Assembly (NCBI GenBank): GCA_948146395.1
Contig: OX411551.1
Coordinates: 46,286,796 to 46,350,795 of the forward strand
Source of the DNA: Fragum whitleyi
Lineage: Eukaryota; Mollusca; Bivalvia; Cardiida; Cardiidae
DNA: 64,000 nucleotides
Reading direction: 5' to 3'
Below are positions 21,912 to 32,809 of the stretch, piece by piece. A model generated the notes under the pieces. That model worked only from the letters and a program-made list of their open reading frames with translations. It ran no database searches and was not told where the DNA came from. Both the position numbers and the translations under genes were made by a program. Positions within the stretch are counted from its first letter, which is position 1, and each line of letters starts with the position of its first letter.

Positions 21912-22016
21912 CCCAATGATTAATACCAACATGGGAGATACTTTTAGTACTGCAGAGGATAAGGGTTCAGAAGGCAACAATGTCGAAATTTCTTCGCACA
22001 AGGATGATGAATCCAG
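21912..22016 (+). CDS. Acidic repeat exon 7 (35 codons, phase 2-2)
   Basis: Acceptor TTTTTTCAG|C, donor AATCCAG|GTACGA. Reads SPMINTNMGDTFSTAEDKGS and then a SHKDDES tail; 105 nt. Diverged from the 120-nt exons but with the same phase and a similar end. Confidence 0.65.
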
Positions 22017-22705
22017 GTACGAAGCCACTTCAATGATTTTTAAGCTAATGACAAATTTGTAGGTTTATGTTTCTTGTTTGTCGAGTCTGGTAAGTCAGTT
22101 GATAACAAATGTTCTATGTCAATCCTGAGACAAAAGGTTCGACCACTGACTTGGCAACCATTCATGCGACGCAGTAGTGACAGGCGTAAGTAAGGACAAA
22201 TGCCGGTGACTTAAATGTTTATTATAATAAATAATATACTTTGTCATATATGCGACCCATCAAGAGGCAAGGGTCAATCTAAGTAAGGCTAAAATGTCAA
22301 CCCTAGTCAGACTGCGCAGAATACGCAGGCTGATTAAGCTTCAGACCTTTTGCGCCTGACCAAGTTCTGAATCATCATCGATGAATCGGAGGCATATTGC
22401 CTCAGCAGTCTCTCTTTTCATCCGTCTGTCTGTTGTCGAAAATTTAACCTTAAAACTTACCATTTTGTTCTTATTTTTTTTCTAAAATTTAAAGTGAATC
22501 ATATGTTGATTGACAATCACAAAACAGTTCATTTCTAACAGTATGTTTTTGTGAAGGCAGCCTTAACAGTTTTTTTTTGTTGGGCCATTGAATTGGCATG
22601 AATATAGATTCTATTCTTTGCATGAATTCATGACAAGGCCGAGACTACGAGTCTTGATTATTTATCTTAATCAAAATGTGAAAACTTAGACGTTTCTTTT
22701 TTCAG

Positions 22706-22810
22706 CCCAATGATTAATACCAACATGGGAGATACTTTTAGTACTGCAGAGGATAAGGGTTCAGAAGGCAACAATGTCGAAATTTCTTTGCACAAGGATG
22801 ATGAATCCAG
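22706..22810 (+). CDS. Acidic repeat exon 8 (duplicate of exon 7)
   Basis: Same splice sites and sequence as exon 7, with one Ser-to-Leu change. The duplication has kept the reading frame. Confidence 0.65.
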
Positions 22811-23143
22811 GTACGAAGCCACTTCAATGATTTTTAAGCTAATGACAAATTTGTAGGTTTATGTTTCTTGTTTGTCGAGTCTGGTAAGTCAGTTGATAAC
22901 AAATGTTCTATGTCAATCCTGAGACAAAAGGTTCGATCACTGACTTGGCAACCATTCATGCGACGCAGTAGTGACAGGCGTAAGTAAGGACAAATGCCGG
23001 TGACTTAAATGTTTATTATAATAAATAATATACTTTGTCATATATGCGACCCATCAAGAGGCAAGGGTCAATCTAAGTAAGGCTAAAATGTCAACCCTAG
23101 TCAGACTGTGCAGAATACGCAGGCTGATTAAGCTTCAAACCTT

Positions 23144-24055
23144 CTGTACTTAGCTGAATTATGAATCTAGATTGATCATTTTACTTTCAAGAGCCAATCT
23201 TTCTACAGTGTTCGTCACATTTGTGCTCCATGTCTATATTCATTCACGTGTGTGTGCGTTTACACTAAGCTGAAATGTCGAGCCTGTAATGATTGATATT
23301 GTCGAGATAAATATTCTGTAATATATTACATTTTATGATAAAGTGCAAGACCTTTTTGCATGTAGTAATGTTAGAAATGAAACATGTGATTACATATACT
23401 TGGTAGATACAATGCGGGGGATTATATATTAATCAAACACGGCAGAAATCATATTCCTGGTATAGTAAGTATTTTCGAAGTTAAAGTTGACGTGTTTCAG
23501 TTTCTTCCAACTTGTTTGTGTTCGTATTTTTTTCAATTTGTTGACAGTATGTCATTTTCCGTCATTTCTTTCATGTTATGTTTTAGTTGTCTCGAGAGTT
23601 ATGAATTATCAACTCTTTTCCACACAAGACCTGATTTTGATGTCTTGAATAGAAATGACATCGGAAAAGATTGAAGCAAAGGAAGAAAATGCTGATTAAC
23701 AGCATTTTCTCCTTTTGCCTCAGTATTCTCCATGATATACTGCACACATATCCAATTTTAACAACATACGTTTTGTCGACCTCACCAGCTTTTGAATAAG
23801 ACCACCCTGCCATTTTGCCGTTTGTGAAATTGTTTTCAGTATCGCCAATACATGGTCACCGATTTTGTCAATCAAAATAATTCTAATATCATTGTTCTCT
23901 TATTGGAAATTATGAAACACGTTCGATATATAAAAATGAGTGTGTATGCGTCACTTAAAAATACATTTAGTTAATTTTAAATCTAAGCGAAAGAAAACAA
24001 AAAAATAAAATGAGGAAAGTAAATGTCCTGTCTGTTTCTCATTTCAGGTTGATAG
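23144..24055 (+). other. Last intron, hairpin repeats only
   Basis: No exon that I can support. A hairpin (GAAGAAAATGCTGATT / AACAGCATTTTCTCC) lies at about 23676-23715. Candidate acceptors such as TTGTTGACAG (23547) lead quickly to stops. Confidence 0.4.
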
Positions 24056-24215
24056 TTGGCCTTGGGTCAAGTACTTCTATAAGAAAAAGAATCGTTGGTT
24101 GCTGAATGACATGAGGTACATAATAATTCCGACAGATGTAGTCAGGAAATTAGGCCCACCGGAGTTCTATGGAGTTGGTACTCGCATGTACCATGTTGTG
24201 AAAGTTTACAGTTAA
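24056..24215 (+). CDS. Last exon of the nested-element gene, Trp/Tyr-rich C-terminus
   Basis: Using the AG of GGTTGATAG as acceptor gives phase 2 entry and an open frame of 53 codons to TAA (24213): SWPWVKYFYKKKNRWLLNDM, then IIPTDVVRKLGPPEFYGVGT, then MYHVVKVYS. The nearby TTTCAG at 24047 gives a stop in this phase, so the downstream AG is preferred. Aromatic and basic, it looks like a real folded module or peptide-binding tail; I do not recognise it. AATAAAG follows directly and may serve as polyadenylation signal. Confidence 0.6.
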
Positions 24216-24943
24216 TAAAGTTTCTTGGTTTACTCTGTACTTGTATTTTGTTAAACAAAGCTTCATACGTAATTTTGTCGTGTCTATTGCCTTGATAGGT
24301 TTGGGATTATTCTTGTCCTGAACGTTTGGTATGGCATCGATGGTACATGTGGATACTTTAATCCTTTCCCATGCATACATGCATGTTTTCAAAGTTTGAT
24401 TTCCTCTATCGAGGGTTGGACTTATCTGACCGGTCTGCTTTGCAGTCGTCCTCTTCATTCGGACCGGTTCTGGGGGTCAGTGGAAATCACTCTTTTTTAA
24501 TTCTGTCATCTGAAACTTCTTCTTTCCAGGATTTCTTGGGTCCGTCTGAACTTTTCTGTAAAGATACATTCAAAGACAACATTTAGGCGTGTTCAATTTG
24601 TAAGCTAGTGAAGACGATAAAATGGGTGTTGATGAAAATTAGATTAGCAAAGAATGGCATGGAAAATATTAAGACAATATATGAGAAAATGATGATTATC
24701 AGCAATTTCTTCTTTGCCTCAATGTTTTCTCACATCTTTTTTTATTAGGGACGGTAAAACCAGGTCTTGTTTTTGAAAGGGTTTAATAAGAAAAAAACAA
24801 TAAAACCAAGCAAAATTTCGTATTTATTTATACTTGAAATCATTGACATTGTTCTTCCATCAGCCGATATGTGCAGAAAGATGTAAGCATAAATTGATAT
24901 TTCTACAAACTATTGTTTAAAAATCAAAATGTCGGGTCCAATG
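24216..24943. other. 3' region of the nested gene, no further gene
   Basis: Only a hairpin (AGAAAATGATGATT / ATCAGCAATTTCTTC, about 24685-24715) and AT-rich sequence. Open frames on both strands of 24150-24586 show no family motif. Confidence 0.4.
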
Positions 24944-25467
24944 TTACATCAGCAAATTTTCTTTTGTATAATATATTGCAGAACGAGTGAAATTTCGTTT
25001 CGGGAAAACTTGTAAATTTAGCACACATTGTATCCAGTGAAACATATTAACTTTAAGTATATAATGCCTTTCCATATACTAAAAATCAGCCTAGACATAG
25101 CAATTTTTGTGTCAAATTACATCTCTAGCATCTGAAGCCAAATATGGTTACTGTCTTTCTAGTATTTGCTTTCATTTTCTACATCAACACCAAAAACAAT
25201 CTCTTCATCGGTAAAAACTTTTCTAATATATATTTTGCTTAAATTTCCAGGTTGATTTTTAGCATTTTGTGGATAGTGTCCAACAGTTACATCATAAAAT
25301 TTTCTAAACGAAAATGATTATATATTTGAAGCCTTTCAAGATATAGCATTATAATTTTGAAACCTCTTATTGATTTAGTTGAGCGTGCAATAACCATGTA
25401 AATTAAGCCAGAAACCCTATCTTTAATTTTCATAAAAAAGCTGGACACCAATGCATTGATGACGTAA
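24944..25467. repeat. Right subterminal array, TTACATC sites every ~172 bp
   Basis: TTACATC at 24944, 25117 and 25287 and GACGTAA at 25461, spaced 173, 170 and 174. Each is preceded, or on the other strand followed, by GTGTC(C)AA-like sequence, matching the arms of the left array. Confidence 0.7.
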
Positions 25468-25499
25468 CAAAAAGTGCAGGACGGAAAAAACGTGTCCAT
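25457..25499 (-). repeat. Candidate terminal inverted repeat of the nested element, right
   Basis: TTGATGACGTAACAAAAAGT onward to GTCCAT is the inverted partner of 10791-10835. The shared core GCAGGACGGAAAAAA is the strongest part. Confidence 0.55.
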
Positions 25500-25507
25500 A
25501 CATAAAA

Positions 25508-28500
25508 CTCAAGCCTAATAAAGTATTCAAAATAAAGTTAAAATGTTTGGGTTTTTTTCATTGGCCAACAATGAATGTAACTGTTTTATCCTAGTATTCA
25601 ACTTGACATAAAGCTTTTTTCATCCCCCAACCATGAACAAAGAAAAACAAAGATGTATTTTGAGTCAACTACTTTTATTTGCAATCAAAACTGTGTTTTT
25701 CGTCTTGATTTGAAGAATGAAAAAAAAGGTAAGTTTAGTTTTCATGAAGAAATATCGTGTTCAAAACTAGTCATTTTCAAAGATCTTGTTCAAGAATTAA
25801 ATCTACAGTAGGTCAAGTCCACAAAATCAAGCTTTAGTTGCTAGGTTTTATAACTCATCCTAGTTCTATTTATCAAAATTCGATAAAAGTTACATATTAA
25901 TGACGTACCTTTTTAAAATTCGCTGGCCGTTTTCAAAAGTGTTCAACTTGCTGTCTAGAAAAAAGTAGGCAACAAGTAAACATGGCGACATCGATTTCTA
26001 GTTAGAAATCCCATTCATGTCGGTAGAGATATAAATGAAATATACAATATTGGAGATCAAAAACAGTCAGAAATGCTCTCATCTGAAGAAAAATTGTCAC
26101 TTTACGTAATGACACGTAATGTACAGTGACACCCAATTTTATGTAGATGTACATGAAAAAGGCCCCAAAATTACGGCAAAATGTCGTTCGAAAAATGTTT
26201 CATTTTCATGAGGTTAATGTATTAATTTTGTAGGCCGTTTTCTACTTCTACATCTACGTCAAAATCCATCCCCGTTTAATACAGTAGGTTACACGTAGAT
26301 CTATCTTTGGCGATAATCTATTTCTTTTGATTTTCTCTCAGTGTTAGAAAAGTGCCGAATCCTTAAACTCCTCCGTGTAAATTCATGTATAACATCAATC
26401 AGTTGTTCGTTATTCTGTGATGAGGTGATCGCAACTCAGAACAGAAAAAGTTCATATCGATAGAGAGATATTCTTAAATTGATTTTCCTAAATCTAAGTA
26501 AAATCTGCATTTAAAGAAAATATGCCTTATTTATTTATTATTGACACACAGTCTTCTGTTTAAAATACTGGTCTTTTTTTTAGGACCGAGATTGTGTTCA
26601 ATTTTCAAATTGACAATAAATCTCGAACATCAAGCATTTTTATAATTTCAAATCGTACTCATTAAATTTTAAAATTTCATTCAGATGGAAGGGTGCTTGA
26701 CAAAGGGAACAATAGTAATTCATGAATATTTCAACTCATAAAAATTGACTCTAAAAATATTTGTTTTGTCAGCAAGCACTTTTCCAAAGACGTAAGGAAA
26801 GCTGTAAATATAAAGTAGACTCGTTTTCTTACATTTTCTTACCGGTCCTTACAAATCATTTTCAAATCAAATACTCATTTGTTCAAACCATGGCATCTTT
26901 AAATGCTAAGATTCAGTTCTTATCAATTCAAACACTAACTAGGTTCTCTTACTCTAGTTAAAAGATGTCATCGATATTTAGCCTCAAATTTTATTAACGG
27001 TATTCAATACACTTCCTATCTCAAGGCTTACACATAAATCATAATTTGATAAACTCGCTTCTTGTTTATCGGAAATTCACATTCAAATTAAAACCTGTTT
27101 AATTACTTCAACGATTCAATCGTGTACACTTTTTTTTTCAAGAAATAACTTTCCGAAATAATTCTAACTAAATAAAATCTAAATCAGTATGAACACTAAG
27201 CATGACATAACAAACGTGTCTTCTCAGGGAAAAATATAAGATTTATCCGAGATTGTGCTTATTTCTCTAAATCCTTTCGAAGTCACAGGAGAGATATAGA
27301 GCAAACTTTTTAAAATCAAAATTTATTCTAAGTTGAATAAGTAATCCTGAGACAAGTGTAATCGTGATATATTTTGAATGTTGCTGATCTTAAATTTGAC
27401 ATTGAAATTTGGTTTCAAATTGTGTTTAAAAAATACCATTTATTTTTACTTCATTTCTACCTTTTCTTCTCAAATCATGGAAAAAATAAAATGAAATACA
27501 AAGGAAAAGTCCCGGCAGGTCTTGGTGTTCATTGTCAAAAAAAATTATCACATACTAATTAGCATTTCAGACCTTTGGAACTACGGTTCATCTAGTGTAA
27601 CTTGCATATTTCACTCACGCTTGAGAGTTATGAAGTCCGCGTCTAAAAACGGTCTTATGACTATCACCTCGCTGGAAATATTATATTAATGATTGGGTAC
27701 TGAACTGGCCGATCCCACGTTTCTCATTCATTTACATGGAAAATCTTAGATTTTGATAGGACTTAGCAAAATAGATGAAGAGACCTTCGAAAAAGTGGTT
27801 GGATCCAAGAATGCTCAATTCCAAGCCCAGATGAATACAAGCGTAAGAATGAAATAAATTATATAGGGGGTGCTCATCCAAAAATGTTGCCAGATTTATC
27901 TAATCACAAACTGTGACCCCAAAATAAGTTCGTCCCATCCTAGAATAATCCCTATTCAATCTAAAAGAATTTCTTCCAGTGGGGGAAAACATTGATTTTA
28001 TTCTTCAAAACATCCTTACTGAATTGAAACAATAAAATCATGGATATATCGAAAGGACAAATCTTACAGAACTAAACTCTACAAACGTTCATCGATCGAC
28101 AAATGATTCAAATTTCGAGTGATGGCGTGGAATACAATTTCACTATGTCAAAGAATATATATCTTCGATGAATTTAAGGAAAGAGTGATTCACTTTACAA
28201 ACAACAACAAAAGATAATTTATCAAAGAAATCGTTCACCCAAGAAAGCAAACGTTGAAAAACTGAGAATTCACAGCGATTATTGCTTCCGTAAATCTTAT
28301 CGCCATCTCCTCAACAGGTCTAGAGCTATAACTCAACTAAGACAATTTAAAACGGAACAAGACCCTGCATCTTTAAAGAATTCCACTTCATTTCGTACAC
28401 AAGAAATGCTTACAAACGTGAGGACATTTACGATATAATCAGGCACGGATGCTTACTGAAAACAACTTTAAGAACCCTGAGGCGAAATAATAATTCACTA

Positions 28501-28736
28501 CAATTTTCAAATCCGTTCAACGAAACAACCAGAAAACTCCATCATACAAATTCAACAACGACCTTATATTGACAAAACTACACTTTATCCATAAATAAGA
28601 CTCATTTTATTTGAAAGAATTCACTTTCTTGTACACAGTTTTCTAAGGAATCAAGATTTCTCCCCTATTTTATTACAGTTTATACAGAAATCCAGCCACT
28701 TCTCGTGAATTCTTGAAGTTGACTAACGCGCGCGGG
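25508..28736. other. Maverick right arm, decayed, no gene recognised
   Basis: AT-rich, with no open frame above about 70 codons and no motif of integrase (zinc finger, DDE) or major capsid protein that I can recognise. A family Maverick should have both, so they are either decayed beyond reading or lost. Confidence 0.5.
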
Positions 28737-28744
28737 CTTTTATA
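28737..28744 (-). promoter_or_regulatory. TATAAAAG box, minus strand
   Basis: Identical to the octamer of the PolB promoter and followed by a GC-rich CCCGCGCGCG stretch. It suggests that a minus-strand Maverick gene once started near 28700; only broken frames remain downstream. Confidence 0.4.
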
Positions 28745-29762
28745 GAAAAATTATGTCATCATTGACGTCATTTATTCCGCAGGCCGTTTTCATCGTAGAG
28801 TGACTTTTTAAAACGTTAGCCAACCGGTTTAAAAAGGTTACAACTATACCGCTGCGATATCGATTTTTAGTGAGACATCGCTTTATTTTTGAAAAATATG
28901 AAGTCACACGACAGGGGTTCTATCGGAGTTCTACTTTGAAACGATGGCCTACCGGTTTTAAACAGCGTGTTTTAAAAAAAAAATCGGGGTTTAACATTAG
29001 ATAATGGCAAGAATTCCACACTTAATCATTCAAAAAGTGATTTGAATGACAAAATCTACATCTCGGCAACTTCAATTTTCGTCGGAAAATTTTAGCTAGA
29101 GATGAATTAATTCTTAAAACATCGTATTTACAGCAGAAACTCACATTCCATTTTGCATATTTCTTTAATTTTCCTAAACGCTCAATAACGTTTTCGAAAA
29201 GACGTGTCAAAAATTATGAAATAATAGCTCAAGCTACACTATGTGGTATGAAAATGGTCTGATAGTGCGCTACATGGCGATAAGAATTTTAAGTTTCATA
29301 GGAGTATGTAAGAACAAGTCACCTAATTCGTGGGTAATATTAATAAATCACCACAAAAACGCGAACAGATAGAAAAGTGATTTATTTTTGTTTGTTTAAA
29401 TAGGGTTTTCACGCAGCATTTTTAGACATATCTCGGAGTCTGGTGCAGCTTGCAATGGATTCCTGGTATTTCTCTCACCATTACAACCACCACATCCTTT
29501 CCTAGCCTCCAGCTGCTATCCAACTTTGGTCTACGGTTATCAACCTTTGGTAGAACACAGATAGTTGAAAGGATGAGCGCCAAAGCCGTAGGCTTCCACA
29601 TGGTAAACATACAGTTAGTTTCACTGATATGGGTTGGTTTATACGGGGGGAACATCAAAAACTTCACATTATGAAAGACGCGAAAGGAGTTCTGAGATGA
29701 ATAGCAGAATTATCAACAACAGCCAAACGATCCTTTTCACCGGGTACGCGCTCCCTTTTGAG
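28745..29762. other. Maverick right arm spacer with a direct repeat
   Basis: About 100 bp at 28915-29015 recur in diverged form at 30320-30415 (shared ATCGGAGTT, then ACCGGTT, then GATAATG blocks). Open frames at 29422-29674 on both strands overlap one another and show no family motif. Confidence 0.4.
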
Positions 29763-29769
29763 TATAAAA
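29763..29769 (+). promoter_or_regulatory. TATA box TATAAAA
   Basis: TATAAAAAGACGTCAGTTCG, followed by an ATG at 29813. The TCAGTTC also occurs in the PolB promoter, though at a different distance from its TATA box. Confidence 0.5.
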
Positions 29770-29812
29770 AGACGTCAGTTCGCACAAGAAATTCATTCCC
29801 TGAAACTCCAAC

Positions 29813-30105
29813 ATGGACTCTGAAAACATCCGATCATTGGATCATTTACATCAGACACCCACCATCATCGCAGGTTTTGCATCTTGAGCAAATCCGATAA
29901 AGCGCTAGAAGGGGGTCCATGTGCTTGGACCCCAAAGATGACAGATGACTGGGTGTGGGATGAATTCATGGCACCCATTGGCCAGCCAAGGAGAGAGGAG
30001 AGTTCACCCAAACATTCATGGTATTTACAGGGAAAAATACTGGGATTAGAATCTCTTTCCTCTAGTATAAACGGCCCTTTTCAGGGCCAACCATATTGTA
30101 AGTAA
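29813..30105 (+). pseudogene. Right-arm Maverick gene, hypothetical, probably frameshifted
   Basis: The ATG about 44 bases after a TATA box opens MDSENIRSLDHLHQTPTIIA and stops after 24 codons at 29885. The adjacent frame, starting at the same point, continues for about 70 codons (CAWTPKMTDDWVWDEFMAPI in its middle). A one-base shift would explain this. GTAAGT near 30098 could also be a donor. I do not recognise the product. Confidence 0.35.
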
Positions 30106-30531
30106 ACATCCATTTCTCTAATTGTCACATTTTAAATACACCAAACATAAACCGTATAAAGTATTCAGAATGTAGTTACAAGATTTCATTTAAGCAATAT
30201 CGCATTTCAAATAAATTCAACAGTACGCTAAGTCGAAGTAAAACAATGCTTTACGTGCGAGTTTAATCCACCATCTACATAAAATATCGATTTTTATCTG
30301 ACATGTACACCGATACCCGTTTCATATCGGAGTTTAACAATTTAAAACGATAGGCAACCGGTTAAAAATCGGCGTGTTTCAAATAGTCGCGTTAAGATTG
30401 GATAATGATAAGATTTCAACTAGTCGAAAATGATTAAAACATGAATTCGCGACAAGAAGCTATCATGATAAAAATTATTGCGGAGCTGAATACATTCAAC
30501 AAATCTTTTTTTGGATTTCAAGTCACTGGCG

Positions 30532-31284
30532 ATGAGAAAACAAATTCTTAACCAAAATGCTCAAAAATTGTGTCAACAATCATCATCTCCAGTCACATTC
30601 AGACCAGCACCGCCGAAGATTCCAGTTGAGTTTGACTTCGAACAAACTAATTTTCACAAACTCGTAGACATTATTATGACATTGATGAAAAAGAAGACAT
30701 CGTCACACACTTCATCCACCAAAAGATCCTCATCTTCAACAGAAAGTGTTCCTCTAAGTAAAAGACATTGTTCAGAAAAAGATAGGGGATACAAAATTCC
30801 TACAATGACAGGGATGGCTGCCTACGGTAAGAACATCGATAACTTCAGCCAAAGACTAAAAAGAAGTGCCGGGATGAATAGCAGAACTATCAATCCACAA
30901 AAACTTTTCAGGACCACCCAACAACAAGAAAGAATTCATTTTCTTTCGCACATTGTCAAAGTCCTTTTGCATTCCTCACTTTCACAATACATTCAACCAC
31001 TTATTTCTAAGACTAAGTCCATATACCAAGTCCCTATCTTCCCGTCTTCGAACGGTAAGATAGGAACTAAGTTCGCATCCATATTACTCACAACCCAACC
31101 CGCATTTCTTAAAAAAAAGACTAAGTCCACACGTATATCCCCCACAAAGCTAAGTGTACATTTCTCGTTAGAGACTACGTCCAAATGCACAAATAGCCTA
31201 CCCCAAATCTGGACCACAATCTGCCACCGGTATCAGTATCGGTGCCATTCACACACAATTCAATTAAAAAGACATAAGACCTAA
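30532..31284 (+). CDS. Hypothetical basic protein at the Maverick right end
   Basis: About 250 codons from ATG at 30532, its last third running into the right inverted repeat. The N-terminal half is Ser/Lys-rich (KKKTSSHTSSTKRSSSSTES) and contains IPTMTGMAAYGKNID. A short segment GMNSRTIN resembles MNSRIINN at about 29697, so the two right-arm frames share a repeated block. It may be a small DNA-binding or accessory gene, or chance. No family recognised. Confidence 0.35.
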   Translation: MRKQILNQNAQKLCQQSSSPVTFRPAPPKIPVEFDFEQTNFHKLVDIIMTLMKKKTSSHTSSTKRSSSSTESVPLSKRHCSEKDRGYKIPTMTGMAAYGKNIDNFSQRLKRSAGMNSRTINPQKLFRTTQQQERIHFLSHIVKVLLHSSLSQYIQPLISKTKSIYQVPIFPSSNGKIGTKFASILLTTQPAFLKKKTKSTRISPTKLSVHFSLETTSKCTNSLPQIWTTICHRYQYRCHSHTIQLKRHKT

Positions 31285-31500
31285 GTTCACATTTCTCATG
31301 ACAGGACTCAGTCCAAATGCACAATACCCTAACGTCAGTATACCTACCCAAATCCACTACGTATACCACCGTCAGAGCCACATTCTGAAAACGGTTGGAT
31401 AGGTACCAAAATGCAGTACCTATACAACCGTCAGGGTCCATTCTGAAAACGGTTGGATAGGTACCAAAATGCCGTACCTATCCAACCGTTTAATACTACT
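31210..31500 (-). repeat. Maverick terminal inverted repeat, right
   Basis: Reverse complement of 1382-1672 with few differences; ends in AATACTACT at 31500, followed by the CATGGT duplication. Iterated GACTTAGTC-type motifs continue inward to about 31010. Confidence 0.9.
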
Positions 31501-32379
31501 CATGGTCAGTAAGGAACATGATGAAAAATATTCTGTTAATTTTTCTTTTTTTTTTTTTTTAAATCCGTGCATAAATTAAGGAGATGTGTACACAGACCCC
31601 TTTTATCATGACGCGGCATATAACTAAACCGCACATTGATGTGGAATATTCTGTGTGAGTTTCACATGAGAGTATCCATTATCATAACACGATGGCGTAA
31701 AACACATATATGAAATAAGAAGAATTACATAGAACTTAATTTGCAATAAAATTCATAATTGTTTTAATTTGTTCACAGATAGCTCCGCCCATTTATGACG
31801 TCATGCGTCATATTTAGTGGGAACGTTTTTGACGTCATATAGGCCTAACTCACGTGCTAAATGGTGCTAAATGGCGCAACGTTTTCTGTGAAATTCCTTG
31901 AACGTCAATGTCATTACTTATTTATCAATTTTACATCCAGAAAGGATAATTTTACTATTTAACATCTAGATAAGGGTAATCTAACTTTTTTCAGAATTGT
32001 GATCGTGTAATAATAGACATTTTTGCGTTGATGTGTCCATGAATAAAGTCTGGTGGGGGAGGAGTTATATGCAGAGCTAAATCCTCGGACTCCGCCCTCT
32101 AGCCCTCTAATTTCACATTTAGCATATTACTCCTCCTCCATCAGACTTATTTCCTGGGCACATCAACGCGAAAATTATATTATTTCATAAACAAAATAGT
32201 TTCTTAACAAGAAAGTTTACAACAATGCCCCTTTTATATGATGCAGTATAAAATAGACAACCCACATCAATATTCACATGGTCACATGATGTAGAAATCT
32301 AAGTGAATTTTTTTTAATTAACTTCTGTATATGAGGAAATGTGAACTAGAATGCTAAGAACTTAAATTTTAATAAGCCC

Positions 32380-32778
32380 CCCTTTCTCGTGACGCTCAAT
32401 CTATGAGTCACCTTTTCAAAGGAAACAATCTTTGTGATGATACCATCAGCCTGAGCAAGTTTGAAGACAAACCAATGAAAACTGTGGGCTCTAGAGTGTT
32501 ATATAGGATTTGCTTTTTGAATATTTATAAGGCCCTGTCTTCCGTGACGCTTCACGGGTTGGGCCCTAATCCAAAGGGAATCATCCTTGTGGTAATACAA
32601 TCATTCCGAGCAAGTTTGAAGATGGTCATATGGGAAAAGAGTGTTAATGATGATTTTCTAAATCAATTTTCATTTTCGAAAGGAACTATACTTGTACTGG
32701 TGCAATTATTCTCAGCAAGTTAGAAGACAATGATGGTAATTCACGAATCTAAATTGTTAAAGCGTATTTTCTAATTTT

Positions 32779-32809
<31 letters not shown>

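Larger units (their letters stand above)
21765..23143 (+). repeat. Tandem segmental duplication, two ~587-bp copies offset by 794 bp
   Basis: 21765-22351 and about 22558-23143 are almost identical and each contains one exon plus intron flanks. The ~200 bp between them is unrelated. Very few differences (for example TCG/TTG in the exon) indicate a recent event. Confidence 0.85.
10791..25499 (+). mobile_element. Probable nested DNA transposon, 14.7 kb, carrying the DDE-like/OTU gene
   Basis: Four observations support a separate element inside the Maverick. (a) 10791-10835 and 25457-25499 are inverted copies sharing TTTTTTCCGTCCTGCA and a GTAACGTCA-like block. (b) Both ends carry subterminal arrays of one motif (11892-13859 and 24944-25467). 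(c) The gene between them encodes a transposase-like domain and runs opposite to the Maverick genes. (d) Removing the segment restores a Maverick of usual size. Flanking 8-mers ACATTTAA (10783-10790) and ACATAAAA (25500-25507) match at six of eight positions and could be an old target duplication. The superfamily is not identified. The exact ends are inference. Confidence 0.6.
1382..31500. mobile_element. Maverick/Polinton DNA transposon, 30.1 kb, with a nested element
   Basis: The element starts AGTAGTATTAAACGG and ends with the reverse complement, with near-identical inverted repeats of about 290 bp and a 6-bp target duplication. It contains genes diagnostic of the family on the minus strand of the left arm: protein-primed DNA polymerase B, FtsK/A32-type packaging ATPase, penton-like minor capsid protein and an adenain-like protease remnant. 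Integrase and major capsid protein are not recognisable. Without the probable nested transposon at 10791-25499 it measures about 15.4 kb, within the usual 15-20 kb. Several genes carry frameshifts or stops, so this copy is probably inactive. It is related to adintovirus-type virus-like elements; nothing here shows that it makes particles. Confidence 0.9.

Noticed and set aside
24150..24586. Opposing 102- and 71-codon frames after the last exon
   Set aside because: They overlap each other, start beside the probable polyadenylation site and have no family motif.
25508..28736. Search for Maverick integrase and major capsid protein
   Set aside because: I could not find a DDE/zinc-finger integrase signature or capsid motifs in any frame by eye; a frameshift-aware protein search would decide. 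I do not claim them.
31797..31860. TGACGTCA-rich block as a promoter
   Set aside because: It recurs at 38515-38580 in the duplicated repeat and no gene follows either copy.
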